From the NCBI GenBank assembly GCA_029881435.1, contig JAOUMR010000027.1, forward strand, positions 1 through 34,515: a stretch of 34,515 nucleotides of DNA, given 5' to 3'. The stretch comes from Nitrospira sp. GTDB lineage: Bacteria; Nitrospirota; Nitrospiria; Nitrospirales; Nitrospiraceae. Both the position numbers and the translations under genes were made by a program. Within the stretch, counting starts at the first letter, position 1. The number at the start of each line of letters is the position of its first letter. Under the pieces are notes generated by a model. The model had not been told where the DNA came from and searched no databases. It saw only the letters and a program-made list of their open reading frames with translations. Shown in pieces: positions 17,348 to 25,980 of this stretch.

Positions 17348-18027
17348 GCAGGAGCGTCCGGCTCTTCGAGCATGTACCCGGCACCGCGTACCGTGGCGAT
17401 CAAGGGTGGGGAGAAGTCCCGGTCGATCTTTGCGCGGAGGGCCCGAATATGGGCGTCGACGATATTGGTCATGGGGTCATAGCTGATGTCCCACACATGT
17501 TCAATGATCGCGGTTCGCGTCAGTACACGATTCTTATTCCGTAACAGAAACTCGAGCAGGGCGTATTCTTTGTTCGTCAGAGCGATCTCTTGTCCGGCCC
17601 GCCAGACCCGATGAGAAGCCGGATCCAACCGCAGATCCGCTGCCTGCAATTGGACGATTTGCTGTGTACTGCCTCGACGCAGAAGCGCCCGTATTTGGGC
17701 CAACAGTTCCACGAAGGCGAACGGCTTCGGCAGAAATTGGTCCGCCCCGGTGTCAAAGCCCGAGACCTTATCCTCCACCGTGTTGCGCGCGGTCAAGAGC
17801 AACACCGGCGTCGTGTTCCCTTTGGCTCTGATGCGTCGGCAAAGGGTGAGACCGTCGAGCTTGGGCAGCATGATGTCGAGAATCAGGAGATCGTACGCGT
17901 TGTTCAACGCGAGCTCCAATCCCTCTTCACCGTCGGTTGCCACGTCAACCGCGTAGTGCTCTTCTTTCAAACCTTTTCGGATGAATTGCGCGAGATCCGC
18001 GTCGTCTTCAACCAAGAGAATTCGCAT
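17344..18027 (-). CDS. OmpR-family response regulator
   Basis: A 227-residue regulator with an N-terminal receiver domain and a C-terminal winged helix. The acidic pocket is Glu7, Asp8 and Asp9, the phosphoacceptor is Asp51 in LLILDIMLPKLDG, and Thr79 and Lys101 complete the switch. The effector domain shows LTNKEYALLEFLLRN, VLTRTAIIEHVWD and VDAHIRALRAKID, typical of OmpR/PhoB transcription factors. The partner kinase follows with a four-base overlap. The secreted-protein gene lies 64 bp upstream on the same strand, so all may share one transcript. The phased repeats at 15787-15825 are a candidate target. Confidence 0.95.
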   Translation of the reverse strand: MRILLVEDDADLAQFIRKGLKEEHYAVDVATDGEEGLELALNNAYDLLILDIMLPKLDGLTLCRRIRAKGNTTPVLLLTARNTVEDKVSGFDTGADQFLPKPFAFVELLAQIRALLRRGSTQQIVQLQAADLRLDPASHRVWRAGQEIALTNKEYALLEFLLRNKNRVLTRTAIIEHVWDISYDPMTNIVDAHIRALRAKIDRDFSPPLIATVRGAGYMLEEPDAPA

Positions 18028-18091
18028 GGTTCTCCTTACGCCTCAGGGATGAACGCTCAACGAGACCAGGCGGTGACCGGGGTGCTGTCGG

Positions 18092-18709
18092 TCAACAGAG
18101 ACCGCTCCTACAGTCCGTGACGACAAGGTTTGTCGCTTTCTCTCCTGCGTCCAAGTCCAGGGTAGCCCAGGCAATTCCACTCTGACGCTCGTCCTGGTGT
18201 GCCCCGCTGCCTCCCTCGAGAAGGCTGACTACATAATAGCGTCCGGCGGGAATTTTCGTGAACCAAAAGTGACCAGTTGGGTTTGCCCGTGTTATGCGGA
18301 GATAGGGAGCAAGGCGTTTGTCCGTCAAAATGTGGGACAGGGTGTCCCGAAGGCAATCAACAGGCGAAACTGGAGCAGCGGGGCTATCGGGAGACGGTGT
18401 GTCGCTTGTTGATGTGCAGCCACTCACTCGCACGTTTCGCTCGAACCAGTGGCGCGTGTAATGAACCCTGGGAATCAGATAGACCGGGATACCCGCCTGT
18501 GTGATGGCCTTGCCGGAGGGTGAACTGAGGAACACTTGGCCGGTTGCCGTTCCTCGCCCTTTAGGCTTGTAGGAGAAGAGCTCCTTTTCATTCAGTGGCG
18601 GTGGATTCGCTGGAGGCGGCTCGGCTGCCGGTACCGGCTGATAAGGAACCGTGCTGATCAGCAGCCAACAGGCGAACCACCAACGGAGCTTGGTCTGACG
18701 CCACGTCAT
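18092..18709 (-). CDS. Secreted protein of unknown function
   Basis: A 205-residue protein with a signal peptide: basic start MTWRQTKLR, hydrophobic WWFACWLLISTV, and a likely cut after PVPAA near residue 29. The mature part begins proline-rich, then has a beta-rich segment GTATGQVFLSSPSGKAI...AGIPVYLIPR and, near the end, HFWFTKIPAGRYYVVSLL. That pattern resembles carboxypeptidase-regulatory-like/transthyretin-type folds in exported proteins. Four cysteines remain after cleavage and may form disulfides. It overlaps the upstream FTR-like gene by four bases (ATGA), so both are translated together. The function is unknown. Confidence 0.75.
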   Translation of the reverse strand: MTWRQTKLRWWFACWLLISTVPYQPVPAAEPPPANPPPLNEKELFSYKPKGRGTATGQVFLSSPSGKAITQAGIPVYLIPRVHYTRHWFERNVRVSGCTSTSDTPSPDSPAAPVSPVDCLRDTLSHILTDKRLAPYLRITRANPTGHFWFTKIPAGRYYVVSLLEGGSGAHQDERQSGIAWATLDLDAGEKATNLVVTDCRSGLC

Positions 18710-19146
18710 GTCGGAGAGGTTGACGCCGCGGGGGAGTCGTCCGGAACGGTTGGAGATGAGACGGCCTTGTGTTTGAGTGCGCGGCCTTTGTCCGGTGTCG
18801 GATCCGTGACCACACCATAGACCTCACGACCTTCGTGGCCTTCAGGCAAATATTCCGTGATCGGCATCCCATCTTCGCGAACAAACAGGAGACAGTGACA
18901 GTACTTGTAGATCTGCATTTCGTCGCAGGCGCAGATCCACCGTCGGAGCTTGGCTTCAGCCTGTTTGTCCTTATAGAAATTACACGGACAGAGGGGCTTC
19001 CCTAGTTCATCAATGTGCATCGCCAGCCCGTTGACGACCGCCTCCGTCACGGCCGGGGTGGGATGCATCGCGGTCCCACTTTTCTCTGCAAACCCCTGCA
19101 CGAATTTCCGCATTTTTTCGAGGCTTTCCTGCGTCGGTTCAGCCAT
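18706..19146 (-). CDS. Ferredoxin:thioredoxin-reductase-like catalytic subunit
   Basis: A 146-residue protein with the exact cysteine spacing of the FTR catalytic chain: C53-P-C55, sixteen residues, C72-A-C74, eight residues, C83-H-C85. In that family four cysteines hold a [4Fe-4S] cluster and two form the active disulfide that ferredoxin electrons reduce. I start at the ATG 19144-19146 because a very strong GGAGGAGG precedes it; the frame runs further upstream but without support. The C-terminal 40 residues extend beyond the classical domain. No FTR variable chain is visible. It overlaps the secreted-protein gene by four bases and heads the minus-strand cluster. Confidence 0.85.
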   Translation of the reverse strand: MAEPTQESLEKMRKFVQGFAEKSGTAMHPTPAVTEAVVNGLAMHIDELGKPLCPCNFYKDKQAEAKLRRWICACDEMQIYKYCHCLLFVREDGMPITEYLPEGHEGREVYGVVTDPTPDKGRALKHKAVSSPTVPDDSPAASTSPT

Positions 19147-19183
19147 GGACCTCCTCCTACGAGCGATGAAAGGTAGATCCGCT

Positions 19184-19213
19184 AGTTTACAAGGGGAATT
19201 CGCTGCTTTACAA
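19184..19213 (-). promoter_or_regulatory. Candidate promoter for the FTR-like gene
   Basis: On the minus strand TTGTAA (19213-19208) and TAAACT (19189-19184) are spaced by 18 bp, 38 bp before the start codon. The elements lie inside a 13-bp direct repeat (CGCTNNTTTACAA on the plus strand at 19180-19192 and 19201-19213, 11 of 13 identical, 21 bp apart), which could instead be an operator in this divergent intergenic region. Confidence 0.4.
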
Positions 19214-19248
19214 TCCGGCTCTTCGTCCGATTCTCGTTGCCAAATCTT

Positions 19249-22242
19249 ATGGACATGTCCATTCGACAGATCTTGCACCAACGACTGGTTCCCGAAGTGG
19301 GTGCAGCAGTCGCGGAAACGCTTATACTCCGCTTGCCTCAGGCCACGGGCAAACCCAATGCGGAAGCACGAGTACTAACCCTGCTCGAGGAACTCCAGGA
19401 ATTATCAGGGAAAATAGCCAGTGCGGCGGTGGCAGCTCTCCCCGAGCTTGACCGGCGCGCTAGGCTGGGGGATATCCTTCTGTGGCTTGATCTAGGAGTT
19501 GCTTTGGCTGAATCTTCCGGCGCGTCCGCACTCAAATATTTCAAGGATAGCCCTCTGGTGCTTGGGCTCATCGAATCGGCTGATGCGCGATCGGAGGTGC
19601 TGACGATTGGTCTGGAAGTTGCCGAGCAAGATGCCAACGTGGCGCTCGAGTACATTCGACATGCGCCGCAGATTCTGTCAGACGTGCCCACAATCCAATT
19701 GCGCCCATGGCTCGACATCGGCATTGAACTCACGCAAGTCAACGTGGTCGTCGGGCTTGAGTTCATCAGGCAAATCTCCACGCTTGCCGCCGTTTTGCCT
19801 ATGGAGAGCGTGCGTGACTGGGCCACAGTAGGCATGAAATTGATTGTGCCGAACAGCCTCGGGAAGCCGGACTACGTGGCGACGATGGAATTTCTCAGGA
19901 CCAGCCCCGCCATTCTCGGCCACATTGAACACCCCGCTGTTCGAACGAAGGTTGTGTCCCTGTGCCGCTTGTTGGCTGAGCACTCTCCAGAGTCCGGCAT
20001 CACGTGGCTGTCAGAGTCACCCGACCTTTTGCGAGCGGTGCCGTCGGTGGAATGGCGGATCAAGCTGTTGCAGTACGGGTCCTTGCTTGCCGAGAAGCAT
20101 GCGGAGGCGACGGTTGGTTATCTGCGTCGTGCGCCGGAACTCGTCCAGCTGCTCGGGGAGGGTCCCGAGGCCGCTCAAAGGTTTGAAACCTGGTTTACGA
20201 CCGGAATGGAAGTGCTGGCCTACAGCCCGGATGGAGCACGAGCCTTTTTTTCAGTCGAGTCCCAGAAAGCGTTGGCCTCGGTCGAGCAGGCGTTAAGTGG
20301 GGTGCCGTTTCGACAGGTCGCGCGAAGGCTCAAGCTGTTCGTCCAGGGACTCGGTGGAACCAATGTCGCCGTGACGGCGCTTCCCGATTCGTTGGCGTCT
20401 CCAGCTCGCGCGACAGTCAGCGTAGATGGAAAGACCATTTCATTGCCGGCGCTGCTGCGTCGGTATCCGACGGCGGCGGAGAATGAACGCCTCTATCTGG
20501 TCATGGCGGCGCACCAGGCTGGGCATCTCGAGTTCGGTACCTATCGGCTCACGCTCGAATCGCTCGCCGATCTGATCGAAACCGTACGATGCCGCTACGG
20601 TCGATCCAATGCGGCAAGGCCCGAGACGCTAGCTGCCTTGTTTCAGTTGTATCCACATGCATCCTTGGTCAGGGATCTGTGGATTGTGTTGGAGGATGCG
20701 CGTATCGAATCTTTGCTGCAGGCCGAGTATCCTGGGCTTCGATCTGATTTGGCGCGGTTGGCTGCAGAATCCATCACTCCACGCGATCCCGCTCAAGGTG
20801 TGACGGTTAAGGAACTGATCGTGGATTGTCTCTTGAGACTCTCCACTGGCGAAACGGAAGCTGTCGTAGTGCCCGAGGCAGTGAGGGGGGAAGTCTCCAT
20901 CCTCTGGGGCATGAGTCAGGCCGTTCTGAAGCCGATGGCCACGGCGGAGGAAGTTGTTCGCGTGGTCGATGCCGTCTATGTGCAACTGGAAGAGCTGTTA
21001 GTTGCCCGTGGTGAAATGATCCCTGTGGAGCGTCACGAGGAGCCTGATGGTCAGAAGTCGGAACAGACGCAACCGGAACAACCGGGTGACCAGTATCGCC
21101 TGATGACCGATGTGGCCTATCGTGGCTCGATGAACCCGGAGGTCATCACGTGGGCTCAAGAACCACTGCTACAGAAATCTCAACCTGCGGCACAATCGGA
21201 CGGGGATATCACGCGACATGCCCCGAGCGGTGAGCGAGGGTCTGGAAACAGAGAACGGCTGAGCGAAGGGAGTTCTTTGCCGTCGATTGTGGAGGAATGC
21301 CTGGCGCTTGAGGCCGGCGCGCAATCGAAACAAGAAACAACGGCTCATGAAGGGCAAGCCGTCCTCTATCCCGAGTGGGACTACCGGATTGAAGACTACC
21401 GGATGAATTGGTGCCGCGTCGTGGAACGCTCTGCGGACCTTGGGTTTGACGAGTTCGTCACGGCGACATTGGCTACCCAGCAGAGTACCGTCCGGTCGCT
21501 ACGGCGGTTTTTCGAAGGGTTGCGTCCTCCGGCGTTTCGTCGCGTCACGGGGCAACCGGATGGGGATGAAGTGGATCTCGACGCTGTTGTCCGACGAGCA
21601 GGAGAGCAACGAGCGGGCATGCAAGGCGACGATCGAATCTACATCCGTCGAGAAAAACGAGCGCGCGACGTGGCCGTGGCCTTTCTTGTCGACATGAGTG
21701 GATCGACGAGCCGGGAACTCGAAAATGGGCGGCGAGTGATCGATATTGAAAAAGAAGCTCTGGTGCTGCTGTGCGAGGCCCTTGATGCCGTAGGCGATCA
21801 ATATGGACTGTTTGCCTACTCCGGCCAAGGGCGAGCAATGGTCGACTTTCTCACGATCAAAGATTTTGATGATCGGCTTGACGCATCGACCGCGCATCGG
21901 CTAGGGGGTCTCGCCCCGCAGCATCAGAATCGCGACGGAGCGGCGATCCGGCACGCCACGACCAAGTTGTTGAAGCGCGACGTGAAGAACCGCATTCTTA
22001 TACTGTTAAGTGACGGACGGCCCTTGGATGATCACTACAAGGACGAATACTCCCTGGAAGACACCAAGGCGGCCCTGCGCGAAGCGCGACATCGGGGAGT
22101 CGAGACCTTTTGCGTGACGATCGATCGGGAAGCGGAGAGCTATGTGCGCCGGATGTATGCGGAAGCGCGGTATTGCGTCATCAGTAGCGTCGAAACTCTT
22201 CCAACCAAGCTGCCCCGCATTTACAGGCAATTGACTGCGTAA
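19249..22242 (+). CDS. Large VWA-domain protein of the NorD/CbbO type
   Basis: A 997-residue protein. The N-terminal 350 residues hold about six to eight helical repeats of about 38-42 residues with the pattern ALEYIRHAPQIL, probably a HEAT-like solenoid. The middle has AAHQAGHLEFGTY and LWIVLEDARIESLL, seen in NorD/CbbO proteins. The C-terminal VWA domain has MIDAS residues DMSGS (Asp815, Ser817, Ser819) and LSDGRP (Asp922). NorD/CbbO proteins work with MoxR-type AAA+ ATPases to activate metalloenzymes such as NO reductase or Rubisco; no such ATPase is in this window. The ATG at 19249 was chosen over an upstream TTG. A small gene follows after 14 bp. Confidence 0.85.
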   Translation: MDMSIRQILHQRLVPEVGAAVAETLILRLPQATGKPNAEARVLTLLEELQELSGKIASAAVAALPELDRRARLGDILLWLDLGVALAESSGASALKYFKDSPLVLGLIESADARSEVLTIGLEVAEQDANVALEYIRHAPQILSDVPTIQLRPWLDIGIELTQVNVVVGLEFIRQISTLAAVLPMESVRDWATVGMKLIVPNSLGKPDYVATMEFLRTSPAILGHIEHPAVRTKVVSLCRLLAEHSPESGITWLSESPDLLRAVPSVEWRIKLLQYGSLLAEKHAEATVGYLRRAPELVQLLGEGPEAAQRFETWFTTGMEVLAYSPDGARAFFSVESQKALASVEQALSGVPFRQVARRLKLFVQGLGGTNVAVTALPDSLASPARATVSVDGKTISLPALLRRYPTAAENERLYLVMAAHQAGHLEFGTYRLTLESLADLIETVRCRYGRSNAARPETLAALFQLYPHASLVRDLWIVLEDARIESLLQAEYPGLRSDLARLAAESITPRDPAQGVTVKELIVDCLLRLSTGETEAVVVPEAVRGEVSILWGMSQAVLKPMATAEEVVRVVDAVYVQLEELLVARGEMIPVERHEEPDGQKSEQTQPEQPGDQYRLMTDVAYRGSMNPEVITWAQEPLLQKSQPAAQSDGDITRHAPSGERGSGNRERLSEGSSLPSIVEECLALEAGAQSKQETTAHEGQAVLYPEWDYRIEDYRMNWCRVVERSADLGFDEFVTATLATQQSTVRSLRRFFEGLRPPAFRRVTGQPDGDEVDLDAVVRRAGEQRAGMQGDDRIYIRREKRARDVAVAFLVDMSGSTSRELENGRRVIDIEKEALVLLCEALDAVGDQYGLFAYSGQGRAMVDFLTIKDFDDRLDASTAHRLGGLAPQHQNRDGAAIRHATTKLLKRDVKNRILILLSDGRPLDDHYKDEYSLEDTKAALREARHRGVETFCVTIDREAESYVRRMYAEARYCVISSVETLPTKLPRIYRQLTA

Positions 22243-22256
22243 CTATAGTATTGAGT

Positions 22257-22664
22257 ATGACGGACTCGATTGGAAAACCCACGGTTCCTCCATGGCTGTA
22301 TAAGCTCTTCACGGGCCATCAATATCCCTATGTCCGTCGCTTAGCCAAATTTGGACAGACAGTGAAACCTGGTGAAGACCGTCTCGAGCCGACGAAGGAG
22401 ATGATCGAGACCAAGTTCTGGGAGATCTATCCTCGGTGCCGGGTAAAGGTGTTGCAGGAAGTGAAGGAAGGGATGATCGTGGTCTTTCATGACCTGGGCG
22501 AATATCCACCCGGAGGTTATCAAGAGCTGGTCGACAATCCAGAGGAGTTTCTGGCAAAAACCTTCGGCAAGAAGAAGATCAAGGTCAATTTCTATGACGA
22601 TGAGAATTTCGTCTGTACCATCAACTTCAAAGTTGGGGGCTGGACTGAACACGAACATGCGTGA
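22257..22664 (+). CDS. Small hypothetical protein, likely partner of the VWA protein
   Basis: A 135-residue soluble protein of mixed alpha/beta composition with no signal peptide. LEPTKEMIETKFWEIYPRCRV, VLQEVKEGMIVVFHDLGEYPPGGY (written in parts) and KIKVNFYDDENF are well-ordered segments, and the tail contains EHEHA. No known family was recognised. It starts 14 bp after the NorD/CbbO-like gene, so the two are very likely cotranslated and may act together. The ATG at 22257 was preferred to a TTG six bases upstream; neither has a strong ribosome site. Confidence 0.7.
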   Translation: MTDSIGKPTVPPWLYKLFTGHQYPYVRRLAKFGQTVKPGEDRLEPTKEMIETKFWEIYPRCRVKVLQEVKEGMIVVFHDLGEYPPGGYQELVDNPEEFLAKTFGKKKIKVNFYDDENFVCTINFKVGGWTEHEHA

Positions 22665-22740
22665 GAGGGGAAGAAGGTGAGATGTCAGGACTGTGACACA
22701 CCACGCGTCCCATTCCACGTCTGAGGAGAGGGTTAGAATC

Positions 22741-23679
22741 ATGGCACGACCGAAAATTACAGTGGTAGGAGCAGGGAACGTCGGAGGGACGACAGCGCAA
22801 CGGTTGGCGGAGAAGGATCTGTACGACGTGGTGCTGGTCGATATTGCCAAAGGAGTCCCACAGGGCAAGGCGCTCGATATTTCTCAGGCCGGGCCGGTCT
22901 GCGGGTATAACACGCGAGTCGTCGGCACGAACGAGTACACCGCAACCGCCGGATCGTCGATCGCCGTCATCACGTCCGGCATGCCGAGAAAGCCTGGCAT
23001 GAGTCGCGACGAGCTGTTGGCGACGAATGCGAAGATCGTGAAATCGGTGGTGATGGAGCTGGTATCCCGCTCGCCAGAGATCATCCTGATCCTCGTCACT
23101 AATCCCTTGGATGCCATGGTTCATGTGGCGCGTACGGTCAGCGGTTTTCCCGCCTCGCGAATCATCGGCATGGCCGGCGTATTGGACTCGGCAAGGATGC
23201 GCACGTTCATCGCGGCGGAACTGAACGTGCCGGCGACGGATGTGCAGGCAATGGTGTTGGGCGGACATGGCGATACGATGGTGCCCTTACCGCGGTATAC
23301 GACCGTGAAGGGACGACCGGTGTCGGAACTCATGGCGAAGGAGAAGCTGGAGGCCATCGTCAAGCGCACGCGAGACGGAGGAGCTGAAATCGTCGGCCTC
23401 TTGAAAACGGGCAGTGCCTTCTATGCGCCGTCCGCCTCGGCCGTGGCCATGGTGGAGGCGATCCACAAGGACGAGAAGCATGTAATGCCCTGCGCGGTGC
23501 TGTGCGACGGGGAGTACGGGCTGAAGAACGTCGTGGTCGGCGTGCCGGTGAAGATCGGCCGAGGCGGGGCCGAACAGATTCTGGAGTACGAGCTGACCAG
23601 TGATGAACGAGCGGCGTTGGAAATGTCGGCCAACGCGGTGCGAGAACTCTGTGGCGCTGTCGATCGACTGATGGTATAG
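22741..23679 (+). CDS. mdh: Malate dehydrogenase (LDH-like type)
   Basis: A 312-residue NAD-dependent malate dehydrogenase; it interconverts malate and oxaloacetate in the oxidative or reductive TCA cycle. The nucleotide motif is GAGNVGG (10-16), with Asp34 ending strand 2, which favours NAD over NADP. Substrate-binding arginines lie in [12 protein letters not shown] (Arg83, Arg89) and the catalytic His is His176 in [10 protein letters not shown]. Arg83 in the active-site loop fits malate rather than lactate specificity. The ATG at 22741 has GAGAGG upstream; the frame continues 48 bases further without a better start. It lies 76 bp after the VWA-partner gene. Confidence 0.95.
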   Translation: MARPKITVVGAGNVGGTTAQRLAEKDLYDVVLVDIAKGVPQGKALDISQAGPVCGYNTRVVGTNEYTATAGSSIAVITSGMPRKPGMSRDELLATNAKIVKSVVMELVSRSPEIILILVTNPLDAMVHVARTVSGFPASRIIGMAGVLDSARMRTFIAAELNVPATDVQAMVLGGHGDTMVPLPRYTTVKGRPVSELMAKEKLEAIVKRTRDGGAEIVGLLKTGSAFYAPSASAVAMVEAIHKDEKHVMPCAVLCDGEYGLKNVVVGVPVKIGRGGAEQILEYELTSDERAALEMSANAVRELCGAVDRLMV

Positions 23680-23839
23680 GCTCACCGCACGCGTCAGAAA
23701 CCACGCATCGACTACCATCATCTCGCGCATGTTCGGCGAATGAAGGATGTTGAGTCACGACGTGCGTGGCTTGACATTCGGAGAAACGCTGCAGTAGAGG
23801 TACAAGCTTAGGCAGTTAACCGTTTGAAGAGAGGGAGCT

Positions 23840-24427
23840 ATGAAATTTCTTGAAAATCCGATGCAGACGATGGCGGCGGGGTTTGTGCTCTCCATCGTGC
23901 TGATCGTCGTATATTTGGGTTTGACCGGGGTTGAGGTGAATGGAGGTGAGTGGTTCAGTATGCTCATTCGCTGGATTCACTTCCTGGCTGGTATTACGTG
24001 GATCGGGCTCTTGTATTTCTTCAACTTTGTCAATGCTGCCTTCTTGAAAAGCCTGGATGGGCCGACCAAGAATATCGTGATTCCAAAACTGATGCCTGTT
24101 GCACTCAATTGGTTTCGGCACGGCGCAACCGTGACAGTGATTGCCGGGGTGTTGTTGTATGGCCACATGTATCACAGAGGCGGAACAGGAGCTGTTGCCT
24201 TGGCGATCGGTGGTCTGCTCGGCATCATCATGATGGGCAATGTCCATGGGATTATCTGGCCGAATCAGAAGAAGATCATTGCGGCCGCGGCCGCAGCGGC
24301 CCAGGGAACTCCGGCGCCTCCGGAGCTGGCTCAATGGGGTCGGACGGCACTGCTTGCCTCACGCGTGAACGTTATGCTCTCGATTCCAATGTTGTTTTTT
24401 ATGGGGGCCGGCAGCCATTTTGGGTAG
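23840..24427 (+). CDS. PuuD-like multi-span membrane protein
   Basis: A 195-residue integral membrane protein with about five helices, at roughly 11-30, 42-65, 88-108, 112-133 and 170-190. IRWIHFLAGITWIGLLYFFN with histidines at the helix ends resembles the membrane domain of PuuD-type urate hydroxylases, which is related to cytochrome-like integral domains. The cytochrome c domain that follows in PuuD is absent. His residues in HFLAGITW, WFRHGATV, GHMYHRGG and MGNVHGI could bind heme; that is inferred. GGGAG precedes the ATG, and a strong terminator ends the unit, so it is probably monocistronic. Confidence 0.7.
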   Translation: MKFLENPMQTMAAGFVLSIVLIVVYLGLTGVEVNGGEWFSMLIRWIHFLAGITWIGLLYFFNFVNAAFLKSLDGPTKNIVIPKLMPVALNWFRHGATVTVIAGVLLYGHMYHRGGTGAVALAIGGLLGIIMMGNVHGIIWPNQKKIIAAAAAAAQGTPAPPELAQWGRTALLASRVNVMLSIPMLFFMGAGSHFG

Positions 24428-24458
24428 AACAATATTTCTCTTTTCTCTCTTTTCCCCT

Positions 24459-24491
24459 CTCGCCGGGGAGTCAGCTCCCCGGCGAGGTTTT
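24459..24491 (+). terminator. Rho-independent terminator
   Basis: A perfect 12-bp stem CTCGCCGGGGAG / CTCCCCGGCGAG (24459-24470 and 24475-24486) closes a 4-base loop and is followed by GTTTTC. It ends the PuuD-like gene and separates it from the nuoF promoter. Confidence 0.9.
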
Positions 24492-24512
24492 CTATCGCTA
24501 ATGTGCCTATTT

Positions 24513-24539
24513 ACTTTACCTAGCCCACTTTACCCAGCC
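24513..24539. repeat. Tandem 14-bp direct repeat upstream of nuoF-like gene
   Basis: ACTTTACCTAGCCC (24513-24526) is followed directly by ACTTTACCCAGCC (24527-24539), differing at one base. It lies about 60 bp before the candidate promoter and has no known function. Confidence 0.5.
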
Positions 24540-24598
24540 TTGGAGTAGGTCCCCTAGCCCTAACTGCTTGAGATTCAGGCCTATTTCCACTCGTTGCC

Positions 24599-24628
24599 TT
24601 GACGGAGGAAGAGGCGGAGCCGTATAGT
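24599..24628 (+). promoter_or_regulatory. Sigma-70-type promoter for the nuoF-like gene
   Basis: TTGACG at 24599-24604 and TATAGT at 24623-24628 are spaced by 18 bp. The predicted start near 24635 gives a leader of about 33 bases. Confidence 0.6.
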
Positions 24629-24667
24629 ACGCTCTCAACATTGAGGATTTCCTGATCCAGGATTACG

Positions 24668-25972
24668 ATGCCTATTGCTGCGGAACCACGCCTTGTCCAA
24701 CAGATAGAGGGAGCCCCTTGGGAGATCGAGGGGTATCTCAAAGTCGGCGGCTACGAAGCCTGGAAGCGGTGTGTGAAAGAATTGAAGGCGGATCAGGTGA
24801 TTGATGAGCTGAAGAAGTCCGGGCTGCGGGGGCGAGGTGGTGCTGGATTTCCGACAGGCATCAAGTGGGACAAGGTGCTCAATCACCGGGTGAAAGAGCG
24901 CTATTTCGTCTGCAACGCCGGCGAACACGAACCCGGCACGTTCAAGGATCGCCATTTGTTGAGGACCTTGCCGCACCAATTAATTGAGGGCTGTTTGATT
25001 GCGTCGTATACGGTGCAGGCGAAAGCATCCTTCATTTACGTGAATCATGAGTACCACGAGGAACAGCAGAATCTGAAAAAAGCCTTAGCCCAAGCAAAAG
25101 AACAGGGGCTTCTTGGGAAGAATGTGCTCGGCAGCGGAATCGATATTGAATTGGAAATCTTTGACGGCCATGGCAGCTACGTGGCGGGTGAAGAAACAGC
25201 CATGTTGGAGTCGATGCAGGGCCGCCCGGCGATGCCCAGGCAGAAGCCTCCGTTCTATCCGACGGACTTTGGCCTCTATGGCAAGCCGACTCTCGTCAAT
25301 AACGTGGAGACACTCTGCAACATTCCTCGTATTCTCCATAAGGGCGCCTCGTGGTTTACGCAGGTGGGGACGGAGAAATGTCCAGGCACCATGATGTTCT
25401 CGCTAAGTGGAGCGGTCAATCGACCTGGTGTGTATGAGATGCCGATGGGTGTGACGATCCGTGATTTGATCGAACAATGCGGGGGTGGCGTACCCAATGG
25501 CCGCAAGATCAAGGCGGTCTTTCCGGGTGGGCCGGCGTTTTCCATGGTGACAGCGGATCAGCTTGATCTTCCCATGGACTTTGATTCGTTGAAGAAGGCC
25601 GGGACGGGCTTGGGGTCAGCCGGCGTCATCGTTGTCGACGATGCGACGTGCATGGTGGCTAGGACGCTGCACTTTTCAAATTTTTTCAAGGATGAGAGTT
25701 GTGGTCAGTGTCCTCCCTGTCGAATGGGAACCATGAACTTAGCCGCACTGATGACGAAAATTGAAACAGGACAGGGCACTCAAAAGGATCTCGACAGCAT
25801 GTTGCAGCTCTGTGGCTTTGTGAAAGGAACCGGGTACTGTACGTTGGTCACCGGTGCATCGGTCTTGGTGCAAAGTAGTCTGAAATTATTCCGGCACGAA
25901 TACGAAGATCATATTCGGCTGCAGCGGTGTCCCTATCAGGAGGCACCGGTTGGAATCGTCGCTCACTCTTAG
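24668..25972 (+). CDS. NuoF-like NADH-binding flavoprotein (diaphorase subunit)
   Basis: A 434-residue protein of the NuoF/HoxF/FdsB family, which takes electrons from NADH through FMN to a [4Fe-4S] cluster. The FMN/NADH region has LRGRGGAGFPTGIKW (53-67), CNAGEHEPGTFKDR (82-95) and GSYVAGEETAMLESMQGR (169-186). The cluster cysteines are Cys345, Cys348 and Cys351 in SCGQCPPCRMG, plus Cys391. In CNAGEHEPG the usual Asp of CNADExEPG is Gly85. No nuoE or nuoG is adjacent; a [2Fe-2S] ferredoxin gene follows at eight bases. It may be a stand-alone NADH:ferredoxin oxidoreductase or part of another redox enzyme. AGGA precedes the ATG. Confidence 0.88.
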   Translation: MPIAAEPRLVQQIEGAPWEIEGYLKVGGYEAWKRCVKELKADQVIDELKKSGLRGRGGAGFPTGIKWDKVLNHRVKERYFVCNAGEHEPGTFKDRHLLRTLPHQLIEGCLIASYTVQAKASFIYVNHEYHEEQQNLKKALAQAKEQGLLGKNVLGSGIDIELEIFDGHGSYVAGEETAMLESMQGRPAMPRQKPPFYPTDFGLYGKPTLVNNVETLCNIPRILHKGASWFTQVGTEKCPGTMMFSLSGAVNRPGVYEMPMGVTIRDLIEQCGGGVPNGRKIKAVFPGGPAFSMVTADQLDLPMDFDSLKKAGTGLGSAGVIVVDDATCMVARTLHFSNFFKDESCGQCPPCRMGTMNLAALMTKIETGQGTQKDLDSMLQLCGFVKGTGYCTLVTGASVLVQSSLKLFRHEYEDHIRLQRCPYQEAPVGIVAHS

Positions 25973-25980
25973 GAGCAATC

